A DNA stretch of 21,333 nt, from positions 18,573-39,905 of the forward strand of contig DKQD01000076.1 in the NCBI GenBank assembly GCA_002474345.1, in the 5' to 3' direction. Below are positions 1 through 7,947 of the stretch, in pieces. The stretch's first letter is position 1. Each line of letters opens with the position of its first letter. The DNA is from Bacteriovoracaceae bacterium UBA7317 (GTDB lineage: Bacteria; Bdellovibrionota; Bacteriovoracia; Bacteriovoracales; Bacteriovoracaceae). Made by a program: the position numbers and the translations under genes. The notes below the pieces were generated by a model. That model was given only the letters and a program-made list of their open reading frames with translations. It did not search any database and was not told the origin of the DNA.

Positions 1-2
1 AT

Positions 3-251
3 GAACATTTAAAAATTGAAAAAACCTGGACGGTTTCTGGTGAGCACTACAAAAAAACCTCTTATGGCTGGCTGGATAATATGGATGCCAATAAAGATGA
101 AATACTAAAATTATTCAAAAAATGTTATGGCGAAGGTCAAGAAAAAAAATGGTTTAGCTATTGGAGGGTTTTCTTCTTATCATGTGCAGAATTGTGGGGG
201 TTTGAAGATGGTAACGAGTGGTATGTAGGGCACTACCTTTTAAAAAAATAA
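3..251 (+). CDS. CFA-synthase-like SAM methyltransferase, C-terminal fragment (5' end outside window)
   Basis: An open frame enters from the left edge and ends at TAA 249-251, giving the last 82 residues of a protein. The tail contains SGEHYKKTSYGWLDNMD, then WFSYWRVFFLSCAELWGF and ends in a GHYLLKK stretch. This pattern (HYxxT..WL.NMD, WR.FF..CAELWG, GHYL) is the C-terminal signature of the COG2230 cyclopropane-fatty-acyl-phospholipid synthase superfamily, of the subfamily ending in a 'VGHYLF'-like tail. The SAM-binding core is outside the window, so the exact reaction is unknown; family members transfer a methyl or methylene group to unsaturated acyl chains of phospholipids. Only 20 nt separate it from the flavoprotein gene downstream, so it is probably the preceding gene of the same operon. 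It is clearly a different subfamily from the full-length paralogue at 2279-3529. Confidence 0.85.
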   Translation, partial: EHLKIEKTWTVSGEHYKKTSYGWLDNMDANKDEILKLFKKCYGEGQEKKWFSYWRVFFLSCAELWGFEDGNEWYVGHYLLKK

Positions 252-271
252 TTAAATGATAAGAGGGAAAA

Positions 272-1531
272 ATGAAACAAAAAATGGCGGTCATAGGCAC
301 TGGTATCGCAGGAATGTCGGCAGCATACTTTCTTCATAAAGATTATGATCTCACTGTTTTTGAAAAAAAAGACTATATAGGTGGGCATTCAAATACAATT
401 GATGTAAAAAAACCAGAGGAGGCATCTTTTGATACAGGCTTTATGGTTTTTAATTTTGAAACATATCCTAACCTTGTAAAGCTTTTTAAAAAATTGGATG
501 TGAAAATAAAAAAAAGCGATATGAGCTTTAGTGTCCAAAATAAGACAAAGGGCCTGGAATATTCAGGATCAAGTCTTAACCACCTTTTTTCTCAACGAAA
601 AAACCTTCTTAATCCCTCCTACTATAAGTTTCTAATGGAGATTAATAGGTTTAATCAAAATGCTCCTAAATTACTTGAAGGTACTCGCAATGAATACTTA
701 ACAATAGGAGAATACATTGAAAACGAACGGTATTCTTCATCTTTTCTTGAAGATTACCTGATCCCGATGAGTTCTGCCGTTTGGTCTACCCCCCCAAATA
801 AAATGCTGAATTTTCCAGTTACAACTTTAGTACAATTCTTTTTTAACCATGGTTTTTTGGGATTAAACACACAACACCAATGGTATACAGTTGATGGAGG
901 TAGCAGGAATTATTGCAAAAAATTAACAAAACCATTTGCCGAAAAGATTCACATTAACTCTGCTGTTAGAGGCGTTTTTAAGGAAAAAGATGGAAGTGTG
1001 AGTATTCAAACAGATGATGGAAAACAAATTTTTGACAAAGTTGTCTTGGCCTGCCATGGTGATGAGGCTTTAAGAATGCTTCAAAATCCGACTGAACAAC
1101 AACTGAAAATATTAACTTCTTTTCGATATGAAAAAAATAGGGCAACCGTTCACACAGATACCTCATTGATGCCATCAAAAAAAATGGCCTGGTCAAGTTG
1201 GAATTATATTTTTAGAAAAGTCGATAATGAAATAAGCGCCTCAACCGTTTACTATATGAATAAACTTCAAGGAGTTTCAAATAAAAATCATTTTTTTATT
1301 TCAATTAATGGTGAACAAGAAATTGATCAAGATAAAATATTAAAAGTAATAGATTATGATCACCCTCTTTTTGATATCGAGGCAATAAAAGCTCAGAAGC
1401 TCCTCCCTAGCTTGAATAATGATACCTCCATCTACTTTACTGGTAGTTATTTTAGATATGGGTTTCATGAAGATGCGTTACTCTCCTCCGTGAATCTATG
1501 TGAGTCCATACTAAAGCGGAGTGTCATTTGA
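272..1531 (+). CDS. COG2907-type FAD-dependent amine oxidase-like oxidoreductase
   Basis: A 419-residue flavoprotein of the predicted NAD/FAD-binding COG2907 family. The N-terminus has a Rossmann dinucleotide motif GTGIAG (residues 9-14), an acidic residue ending the second strand (VFEKK, E31) and a GG-H motif (37-39). Family-typical blocks follow: WSTPPNKMLNFP mid-protein, QWYTVDGGSRNY, ACHGDEALRML, and the C-terminal FTGSYFRYGFHEDAL (389-403) that closes the FAD site. The length is normal. The ATG is preceded by AGAGGG. Its stop overlaps the DUF1365 start by 4 nt, indicating translational coupling. In other bacteria this family sits next to DUF1365 and CFA synthase. The substrate is not proven; a role in oxidising or desaturating modified acyl chains, as for the Rhodobacter furan-fatty-acid enzyme UfaD, is my inference. 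Confidence 0.93.
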   Translation: MKQKMAVIGTGIAGMSAAYFLHKDYDLTVFEKKDYIGGHSNTIDVKKPEEASFDTGFMVFNFETYPNLVKLFKKLDVKIKKSDMSFSVQNKTKGLEYSGSSLNHLFSQRKNLLNPSYYKFLMEINRFNQNAPKLLEGTRNEYLTIGEYIENERYSSSFLEDYLIPMSSAVWSTPPNKMLNFPVTTLVQFFFNHGFLGLNTQHQWYTVDGGSRNYCKKLTKPFAEKIHINSAVRGVFKEKDGSVSIQTDDGKQIFDKVVLACHGDEALRMLQNPTEQQLKILTSFRYEKNRATVHTDTSLMPSKKMAWSSWNYIFRKVDNEISASTVYYMNKLQGVSNKNHFFISINGEQEIDQDKILKVIDYDHPLFDIEAIKAQKLLPSLNNDTSIYFTGSYFRYGFHEDALLSSVNLCESILKRSVI

Positions 1532-2286
1532 AGTCTAAAATATTTATAGGAAAAGTTCACCATATCAGGACTCGTCCTATTAAATATTCACTTTCTCTAA
1601 AACACTTTATGTTTTTTTTAGACTTAGATGACTTAGAAAGCCTTGATAATTTTTTTCCTTTACTCAGTTATAAAAGAAAAGGAATTTTTAATTTCAATAA
1701 AAAGGACCACTATATTTTTAACAAAAAAAATTTAAAAGATCATTTCAAAGACATAACAAAAAAGGATATTCATAAAATATTTTTTCTAACAAATCTTAGG
1801 ATATTTGGTTATGTATTTAATCCCATTAGTGTCTTTTTTTGTTTTGATAAAAACAAGAAGCTTTCTTCTGTTATTTATGAGGTTGGGAATACATTTAAAG
1901 AGCAAAAAATTTTCGATAAATCCATTGTAAAAAATAATAAAGCTTCGCTAAAAACAAAAAAATTATTTTATGTCTCCCCATTTATTCCCTTAGATACAGT
2001 TTTTCATTTTTTTTCTCAAATAATTAGTGAAGAAAAAACTGAACAACTTTTTTTAAAAGTTGATAGTATTCAAAATGATTCTAAAATTCTCACAGCAACT
2101 TTTAGCTCAAAATCAAAAGAGATCAATTACAAGAATCTAATTTCTCTTATTTTTTCCTTTCCTTTTCAAACGCTGAGAATTATTTTCTTGATCCATTGGC
2201 ATGCTTTTATACTTTGGTTTAAAAAATTGAAATATATAAAAAAGAATGAGAACAAAGATAAACAGACAGAGGTACTTTATGGATAA
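1528..2286 (+). CDS. DUF1365 family protein
   Basis: A 252-residue protein recognised as DUF1365 from its opening KIFIGKVHHIRTRP followed by a hydrophobic 'FFLDLDDLE' block, and from LRIFGYVFNPISVFFCFD at about residues 90-107, the family hallmark (usually LGYVFNPVSFYYC). Biochemical function is unknown; the family is nearly always encoded between a COG2907 flavoprotein and a CFA synthase, as here. The start is TTG at 1528, within a TTGA overlap with the upstream stop, and GGAG at 1518-1521 lies 6 nt ahead of it. The protein is very rich in Lys, Phe and Asn. A hydrophobic segment near residues 205-235 (LISLIFSFPFQTLRIIFLIH) may associate with the membrane. Confidence 0.9.
   Translation: MKSKIFIGKVHHIRTRPIKYSLSLKHFMFFLDLDDLESLDNFFPLLSYKRKGIFNFNKKDHYIFNKKNLKDHFKDITKKDIHKIFFLTNLRIFGYVFNPISVFFCFDKNKKLSSVIYEVGNTFKEQKIFDKSIVKNNKASLKTKKLFYVSPFIPLDTVFHFFSQIISEEKTEQLFLKVDSIQNDSKILTATFSSKSKEINYKNLISLIFSFPFQTLRIIFLIHWHAFILWFKKLKYIKKNENKDKQTEVLYG
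2268..2273 (+). promoter_or_regulatory. Ribosome binding site deciding the CFA synthase start
   Basis: AGAGGT lies 5 nt upstream of ATG 2279. The earlier in-frame ATG at 2246 has no comparable site, so 2279 is preferred, giving an 8-nt overlap with the DUF1365 stop. Confidence 0.7.
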
Positions 2287-3529
2287 TCAATCAAATTACC
2301 AACAAAATTTTTTCGATAAAACCTGCCAAGACATGATCTTATCCCATCTTAAAAGTATGGAAAAGGGTCATTTAAGTCTAACCCTGCCCAATGGTAAAAA
2401 TTTCATTTATGGAAAAGATTTAAAAGCTCCAAAGGTAGAGCTTCAAATAAAGAATCCTAAAATTTTTCAGGATATTATTTTAAAAGGAGATATTGGGTTT
2501 GGTGAAGGTTATGTGAAAGGATATTGGGACACCCCCTGTATTTTTAATGTTATTTCCTGGTTTATTCTCAATATTGACCAAGGCATTTCTATCTCAGGTA
2601 GCAAGAAAAAAGGATCTACTTTTGTTAACCTATTCAAGTTTATAAATAAAGTGGGCCATAAATTAAAAGATAATACAATAAAGGGTAGTAAAAAGAATAT
2701 TGAGGACCATTATGATATTTCAAATGACTTTTATCAAACTTTTCTTGATAAAAGTATGACCTATTCCTGTGCTCTTTTTGATCAACAACAAAAAGACTTA
2801 GAAACTGCCCAAAGGGATAAATACCTCTCTCTTGCAAAAAAGCTTAAAATTACATCTTCTGATCATGTTCTAGAAATAGGCACTGGCTGGGGCGGGCTTT
2901 CTCTTCTCTTAGTAAAAGAATTTGGATGTAAAGTCACAACTATTACCATATCTGAGGAACAATTTGAGTACGCCAAGGAGCTTCATAAAAAAGAAAATGT
3001 TGATCATAAAATTGATCTTAAATTAATGGATTACAGAAACTTAAAAGGGACTTACGATAAAATTATATCAATTGAAATGCTTGAAGCAGTTGGACATAAA
3101 TTCTATAATACTTTTTTCAAAAAAGTTAATGAAGTACTTGCACCAAAAGGGTTAATCGGGCTTCAAGTTATCACATCCCCTCACAGCCGTTACAAGGAAT
3201 TTAGAAAAGGAATTGACTGGATTCAGAAACATATTTTTCCTGGATCTCTTTTACCCTCTATTCACACAATGAACCAATCTTTAGTCAAAAATGGCGGTTT
3301 CGAACTTTACTCCTTGAAGGATATGGGACAAGATTATGCTCTAACATTAAATAAGTGGGCCGAGAACTTCAACAACAATATTAATCAAGTGGAAAAGCTG
3401 GGTTTCTCTAAAGAGTTTATTAGAAAATGGAATTATTATTTAAAATATTGTGAAGCTGCTTTTTTTCAAAAAAATATTAGTGTTGTTCAATTAATCTATT
3501 CCAAGCCCAATAATTTACTCGCTCACTAA
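2279..3529 (+). CDS. cfa: Cyclopropane-fatty-acyl-phospholipid synthase family methyltransferase
   Basis: From ATG 2279 the protein has 416 residues, normal for the family; an in-frame ATG at 2246 would add 11 residues but lacks a ribosome site. Known family function: SAM-dependent methylenation or methylation of cis-unsaturated acyl chains in membrane phospholipids. Motifs in order are HYDISNDFY (about 144-152), the SMTYSCALF block carrying the conserved Cys, the SAM-binding VLEIGTGWGG (about 197-206), SIEMLEAVGH with the conserved Glu, WIQKHIFPGSLLPS, DYALTL and a final WNYYLKYCEAAF. The key residues of CFA synthases appear present, so it looks active. The gene overlaps DUF1365 upstream and is followed 11 nt later by the TetR gene. 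CFA synthase, methyltransferase of the UfaM type and mycolic-acid-type methyltransferase cannot be separated from sequence alone. Confidence 0.93.
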   Translation: MDNQSNYQQNFFDKTCQDMILSHLKSMEKGHLSLTLPNGKNFIYGKDLKAPKVELQIKNPKIFQDIILKGDIGFGEGYVKGYWDTPCIFNVISWFILNIDQGISISGSKKKGSTFVNLFKFINKVGHKLKDNTIKGSKKNIEDHYDISNDFYQTFLDKSMTYSCALFDQQQKDLETAQRDKYLSLAKKLKITSSDHVLEIGTGWGGLSLLLVKEFGCKVTTITISEEQFEYAKELHKKENVDHKIDLKLMDYRNLKGTYDKIISIEMLEAVGHKFYNTFFKKVNEVLAPKGLIGLQVITSPHSRYKEFRKGIDWIQKHIFPGSLLPSIHTMNQSLVKNGGFELYSLKDMGQDYALTLNKWAENFNNNINQVEKLGFSKEFIRKWNYYLKYCEAAFFQKNISVVQLIYSKPNNLLAH

Positions 3530-3540
3530 AGAGGTCTTAA

Positions 3541-4134
3541 TTGAGAAAGAGAGATTCACAAAAATCAATTTCACACATTCTTGATATAGCAGCGACCATC
3601 TTTATTAAAAATGGAAAAGAAGGTGCCAGGATCGATGATGTCGCCCATCATTCCAAATTTAATAAAGCGCTTATTTATCACTACTTTAAAAATAAAGACG
3701 ATTTATATGCAAAAACTCTCATCAATATATTAGGAAAAATAAAAAGAGGATATAAAGAGCTCCCACCATCTTTAGATGGTGCCCTTCTTTTTTGGCTTAA
3801 CAAAGCAGAAAAAAGCAAAGAAGTCATTAAGATTATGTTGAGAGACTCTTTAGAAGACAAACCATTAGGCCTAAAGATTATCAAGGACATTTTAAATGAA
3901 AGCTACGAGCATGGAGAAAAGGAAATAAGAAAGAAAAAAAATGAAGGCCTAATCGATCCAAATATTGATGAGAGGTACCTCCTGTTTTTAATTACATGTA
4001 TCATAATTACTCCCTATAGTTTTCCTGGTCTCACAAAGTCTATCGTTGGGGTATCGCCCTATTCAAAATCTTTTAAAACTAACTTTTCACTGATTCTTAC
4101 TCAATTTTCAAAAGGCCTTAAAGATGTATCCTAA
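3541..4134 (+). CDS. TetR/AcrR family transcriptional regulator
   Basis: A 197-residue protein with an N-terminal TetR DNA-binding domain: ILDIAATIFIKNGKEGARIDDVA leads into a helix-turn-helix recognition region with the diagnostic NKALIYHYFKNKDDLY (about residues 41-56). The C-terminal ligand/dimerisation domain is divergent, as usual. The start is TTG at 3541, with GAGGT at 3531-3535 spaced 5 nt away. It lies 11 nt after the CFA gene and overlaps the next gene by 11 nt, so it is embedded in the lipid-modification operon. It probably autoregulates this operon in response to an acyl or lipid-type ligand; that is inference from position. Confidence 0.9.
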   Translation: MRKRDSQKSISHILDIAATIFIKNGKEGARIDDVAHHSKFNKALIYHYFKNKDDLYAKTLINILGKIKRGYKELPPSLDGALLFWLNKAEKSKEVIKIMLRDSLEDKPLGLKIIKDILNESYEHGEKEIRKKKNEGLIDPNIDERYLLFLITCIIITPYSFPGLTKSIVGVSPYSKSFKTNFSLILTQFSKGLKDVS

Positions 4135-4687
4135 AAAAAATGTGAGTTCTTTCAGTATTACCACTTTTTTAAGAAGGTTTATCCCTTTAAGTCTCTTAAT
4201 TTTCTCTTGTATCCCGTCTGCTTTATCCTCCACAAAAATTACTTTGCCCAAAGATCGTGAAGCAAGAGTCATTAAGTTTTTTAATTCTGCAAATTTTTCA
4301 AACATGAAATCGCTTTGTGAAAAATTTTATCATCCAAAAATCATTTTTGACGATCCACTTGGTACCATTGAGGGTCGCAGTGAAATGATAAAATACTACC
4401 TAAACCTCTACCAAAACGTCGTTGATATAAAGTTTGATTTCAAAGATTCAACGAAGAATAATTCTAATTCATACATGTTTTCCTGGGTGATGTACTTAAA
4501 GACTAAGAGTCTTAAGTCGGGTGAAGAGATCAAACTTGAAGGTGTTTCTCACTTAAAATTTGATCCAAAAACCAATCTCGTCATTTACCACAGAGATTAT
4601 TTTGATATGGGTGCCTTTATTTATGAACACATCCCACTCGTTGGTAGCTTAATTAGATATATAAAAAGAAAGCTTTCAAGTCACTAA
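4124..4687 (+). CDS. SnoaL/NTF2-like protein of the CFA-cluster type
   Basis: A 187-residue protein. Residues 45-150 read as an NTF2-like cone fold (VIKFFNSANF, YHPKIIFDDPLGTIEGR, SHLKFDPKTNLVIYHRDYFD). The tail RDYFDMGAFIYEHIPLVGSLIRYIKRKL matches my memory of the small 'nuclear transport factor 2 family' proteins encoded in ChrR/COG2907/DUF1365/CFA clusters. Function is unproven; NTF2-like proteins bind or isomerise small hydrophobic ligands. An N-terminal basic plus hydrophobic segment (about 17-35, ending PSALSS) suggests export. A Cys at residue 29 gives only a poor lipobox. ATG 4124 lies inside the TetR gene with AAAGG 8 nt upstream. The stop overlaps the convergent YdeP-type gene by 4 nt. 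Confidence 0.75.
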   Translation: MYPKKNVSSFSITTFLRRFIPLSLLIFSCIPSALSSTKITLPKDREARVIKFFNSANFSNMKSLCEKFYHPKIIFDDPLGTIEGRSEMIKYYLNLYQNVVDIKFDFKDSTKNNSNSYMFSWVMYLKTKSLKSGEEIKLEGVSHLKFDPKTNLVIYHRDYFDMGAFIYEHIPLVGSLIRYIKRKLSSH

Positions 4688-7047
4688 ACCTTTTCAAAAG
4701 AGACAACAAGGGACTTCGATACAGGCGTAAAGCTTCTGTGCGCATGATTTTCAAGATGAACTAATTCATTTGACTCCGGAAAATAAGTTGCTGTACAGCC
4801 TCTCGGTATATCAAAAGGCACAATAAAAAAGTTTTTTACAACCCTTTGACCTTCTCCGAAATAACTTACTATATTGACCTTATCTTTTTCCACAAACCCT
4901 TCTCTGACCATATCTTCAGAGTTCATGAATACAACCCTCCTCTGGCCATAAATGCCTCTATAACGGTCATTCTTTCCATAAATGGTCGTATTAAATTGAT
5001 CATGAGTACGAATCGTCATCATATGATACTGATCTTTCTTTAGTTTCCAACCTGGGAGGTTATGCAGTGTAAAGAGGGCCTTGCCATTTTTTGTTGTAAA
5101 ACGGCATTCATCCCTTACAGGATGGGGTAAATAAAACCCAGCGCGACCTTTTACTCTCTTATTATAATCTTTAAAATCAGGAATACTTTTTTCTATTAAG
5201 TTTCTTATCAAGTCATAATTTTCACGGAACCCTTTCCAATCTAATATAGGTATTCCTTTTTGCTCTCTTTTTTTAAGAACCCTCTCAGCAATTTCAGAAA
5301 TAATAGAAACCTCGCTCTTCAAATCATGATCAATGGGCTCTTGTGCCCCCTTCGAGGAGTGAACAAAACTCATTGAATTTTCTACAGTCACAAACTGGAT
5401 TCCTTGACTTGTTTCATCTTTTTCAGAGCGGGCCAAACAAGGGAGGATTAAAGCTTCATCACCAGTTACAAGGTGAGATCGATTTAAGTTTATAGAAACC
5501 TGAACCGTCATTGCACAATTTTGAAGGGCCCTCGCTGTTCTATGGGTATCTGGAGTAGCCGATAAAAAATTTCCTCCAAGAGCAAAAAATAAATCTACCT
5601 GTTTATCCTCCATGGCCTTAATGACTTCAACAGTGTTAAAACCTGCTTTTCTAGGAAAGGAGTAATCAAAAGCTTTATCTAGATTATCTATGAAAGAATC
5701 CGATGGTTTCTCATGAATTCCCATCGTCCTATCTCCTTGAACATTACTATGCCCTCTAACAGGACAAGCTCCTGCTCCAGGTTTACCAAAGTTACCTTTT
5801 AACAAAAGAAGGTTAACTATTTCTTGAATATTACTAACAGCATTTTCATGCTGAGTAAGACCCATGGCCCAACATATAATTGTCCTATTACTTTTCAAAT
5901 AAGCTTCTGCAAGAGATTCCATTTCTTTTTTAAAAACCCCTGCGCCTATAATTAAATTATCCCAGGAAGTATTTAAAATATTTTTTTGAAATTCTTCAAA
6001 ACCAATGGTCTTTTCTTTTATAAAATTTAAATCAAGTGAAAAACTATTATTTGGATCCGAAACCTTTTCAAAAATTGACTTCATAACTCCTTTAAAGAAA
6101 GGCACGTCTCCATTAATTTTTATAGGTATGTGATGATAAGCTAAGGGAAGACCCAAGCCTAAAAGCCCCTCCAGTTTTTGAGGGTTTGCAAAAGAAGCTG
6201 TCCCGGATTCAAAAAGAGGATTAATAGAAACAACTCTTGCCCCTTTCTCAGTAACTGCTTTTTGAAGAGCCGAAAGCATCCTCGGGTGATTGGTCCCTGG
6301 GTTTTGCCCTACAACCAAAATAAGCTCTGCTTCATTGAAGTCATCTAATGTGACGGTTCCCTTGCCGATGCCAATTGATTCACCTAATGCCACACCACTC
6401 GACTCATGACACATATTAGAACAATCTGGAAGGTTATTTGTGCCCAATAGTCTGACAAAAAGCTGGTACAAAAAAGCTGCTTCATTACTAGTTCTTCCTG
6501 AAGTATAAAAACTTGCCCTCTCCTGAGATTTTAGAGAACAAATCTTCTTAGAAATTAGGTCAAAAGCATTGGCCCAACTAACTTCTTCATAGTGTGATGA
6601 GCCTTTGGCCAAATACATTGGTTTGGTTAAACGACCAAGCTCAGTCAACCATAAGTCACTTTTTAAGGAAAGCTCCTCAACACTCCACTTTTTAAAAAAT
6701 GAAGATTTAATTTTTTTATCGGTTCCTTCAAGGCTTAAGGCCTTTGCTCCATTTTCACAAAATTCAGCAAAGGATCTCTTCTCGGGATCAGGCCAGGCAC
6801 AGCCGGAGCAATCAAAACCTTCCTTTTGATTAACTTGACCCAAAATTTTTAAACCTTTCTTTAGACCCATTCTAGAGAAGATATGATTCCCTGTAGATAA
6901 AACAGCTTTTGGGCCAGCTGCTTTTGTTGCCTTTACACCAATTATGAGGGGGTCCTCAGTTTCTGGGCAGAGAGGATAAACAAACCTTTTTCCTGGCTCT
7001 TGTATTGGCACTTGGTTTTCCCCATCTTTCATTTTATCATCACTCAT
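4684..7047 (-). CDS. FdhF/YdeP family molybdopterin oxidoreductase
   Basis: A 787-residue molybdenum-enzyme alpha-subunit-like protein. Near the N-terminus it has GFDCSGCAWPDP and FAEFCENGAKA, the YdeP-subfamily version of the Fe-S region (Cys 80, 83, 97, only three in place of the classical four). DCSNMCHESSG supplies Cys 213 at the molybdenum-ligand position, which is selenocysteine in FdhF. NPGTNHPRML, a GGNFLSATPD block and a C-terminal molydopterin-binding region (RTHDQFNTTIYGKNDRYRG) follow. ATG 7047 is chosen over 7062 because AAAGGA is 6 nt upstream; it overlaps the fdhD stop as ATGAGTGA. Co-expression with FdhD fits a need for sulfurated molybdenum cofactor. The physiological substrate is unknown: E. 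coli YdeP is linked to acid resistance, but formate dehydrogenase activity should not be assumed. No partner subunit is adjacent. Confidence 0.93.
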   Translation of the reverse strand: MSDDKMKDGENQVPIQEPGKRFVYPLCPETEDPLIIGVKATKAAGPKAVLSTGNHIFSRMGLKKGLKILGQVNQKEGFDCSGCAWPDPEKRSFAEFCENGAKALSLEGTDKKIKSSFFKKWSVEELSLKSDLWLTELGRLTKPMYLAKGSSHYEEVSWANAFDLISKKICSLKSQERASFYTSGRTSNEAAFLYQLFVRLLGTNNLPDCSNMCHESSGVALGESIGIGKGTVTLDDFNEAELILVVGQNPGTNHPRMLSALQKAVTEKGARVVSINPLFESGTASFANPQKLEGLLGLGLPLAYHHIPIKINGDVPFFKGVMKSIFEKVSDPNNSFSLDLNFIKEKTIGFEEFQKNILNTSWDNLIIGAGVFKKEMESLAEAYLKSNRTIICWAMGLTQHENAVSNIQEIVNLLLLKGNFGKPGAGACPVRGHSNVQGDRTMGIHEKPSDSFIDNLDKAFDYSFPRKAGFNTVEVIKAMEDKQVDLFFALGGNFLSATPDTHRTARALQNCAMTVQVSINLNRSHLVTGDEALILPCLARSEKDETSQGIQFVTVENSMSFVHSSKGAQEPIDHDLKSEVSIISEIAERVLKKREQKGIPILDWKGFRENYDLIRNLIEKSIPDFKDYNKRVKGRAGFYLPHPVRDECRFTTKNGKALFTLHNLPGWKLKKDQYHMMTIRTHDQFNTTIYGKNDRYRGIYGQRRVVFMNSEDMVREGFVEKDKVNIVSYFGEGQRVVKNFFIVPFDIPRGCTATYFPESNELVHLENHAHRSFTPVSKSLVVSFEKV

Positions 7048-7891
7048 AAAGAATCCTTTCATTTCCTGCGTAACAATTAAAACTCTCTTCCTTTAAAAAA
7101 CCTACTAGGGTCATTTTATTCTTCTTTGCCAAAGAAACTGCAAAAGAAGAAGGAGCTCCAATACCTGCAACATATCTTACACCAGACTTAGAAGCTTTTT
7201 GGATTAGCTCAAAGCTTATCCGTCCACTTAAAAGAAGCACGCCTGCTTTGGGATTAACCCTCTTCAAAAGACAATGACCGAACAATTTATCAACTGCATT
7301 GTGTCTTCCTACGTCCTCTCGCAAAGCCACCATATTTCCTTCAAAGTCCACCAACATTGCTCCGTGAAGGCCTCCTGTTTTTTTAAATATATCCTGATTT
7401 TTTCTTAAAATACTTGGAAGAGAAAAGAAAAAGTTACTTGGAAGAAAATCATTTCTTATCTTCTCTTCTAATTCTTTTTCACACTTAAGGTTTTGTAAAA
7501 CGTCTAAACTTTCAATAGAGGTTTTACCACATACACCGCAACTAGAGCTCATATAACTACTTCTTTTTAAAGTATCTAAATTGATAGGCTCTTTGGTTAA
7601 ATAAACACATATATGAGCGTCCTTACCCTCTTCAGATACAACTCCATACTCGTTCCAGTCAATATCATCATAAGAACTTATGATTCCTTCTGCCAATAAA
7701 TAACCAACAACTAGATCTTGATCATGCCCAGGTGTTCTCATTGTCAAACTAAGAGACTTCTTTTTCCCTCTATAGGAAATTTTCATCTCAAGAGGTTCTT
7801 CTATCGCCAAAAAGTCCTCTTGACTTATGAAGTTCCTCCTACCCTTGCAATAAGTCACTGTTTTTTGAGTATCAATCGCAAATATAGACAC
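7040..7891 (-). CDS. fdhD: Formate dehydrogenase accessory sulfurtransferase FdhD
   Basis: A 283-residue FdhD. Known function: it takes sulfur from a cysteine desulfurase and sulfurates the molybdenum cofactor of FDH-type enzymes in the cytoplasm. Visible hallmarks are the catalytic CxxC (SSCGVCGK, Cys 118 and 121), MRTPGHDQDLVVGYLLAEGI, TGGLHGA, REDVGRHNAVDKLFG and LLSGRISFELIQKA. The length is normal. The start is GTG at 7891 (minus strand) with GGGAG about 6 nt upstream. The stop overlaps the molybdoenzyme start by 8 nt, so the chaperone is made just before and with its probable client. A 56-nt gap separates it from the barrel gene upstream, so read-through from that operon is possible. 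Confidence 0.96.
   Translation of the reverse strand: MSIFAIDTQKTVTYCKGRRNFISQEDFLAIEEPLEMKISYRGKKKSLSLTMRTPGHDQDLVVGYLLAEGIISSYDDIDWNEYGVVSEEGKDAHICVYLTKEPINLDTLKRSSYMSSSCGVCGKTSIESLDVLQNLKCEKELEEKIRNDFLPSNFFFSLPSILRKNQDIFKKTGGLHGAMLVDFEGNMVALREDVGRHNAVDKLFGHCLLKRVNPKAGVLLLSGRISFELIQKASKSGVRYVAGIGAPSSFAVSLAKKNKMTLVGFLKEESFNCYAGNERILYE
7054..7059 (-). promoter_or_regulatory. Ribosome binding site for the YdeP-type gene
   Basis: On the minus strand AAAGGA lies 6 nt before ATG 7047, inside the end of fdhD. The upstream ATG 7062 has its AGGA only about 1 nt away, too close to use, so this site fixes the start. Confidence 0.65.
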
Positions 7892-7947
7892 TTACTCTCC
7901 CTAATTTCTCTATTTTTTAAAGGTGTTTTATACGAAAATGAGTCTTT

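Noticed and set aside
3..251. The CFA-like tail as a degraded pseudogene of the downstream cfa
   Set aside because: The frame is intact to a normal stop, the tail belongs to a different subfamily, and the truncation is due to the window edge.
978..1196. Antisense open frame within the COG2907 gene, and similar short frames inside cfa, fni, mvaA and the acylase
   Set aside because: All are contained in genes with clear family motifs; their translations are low-complexity or Phe/Leu/His-rich with no family signal.
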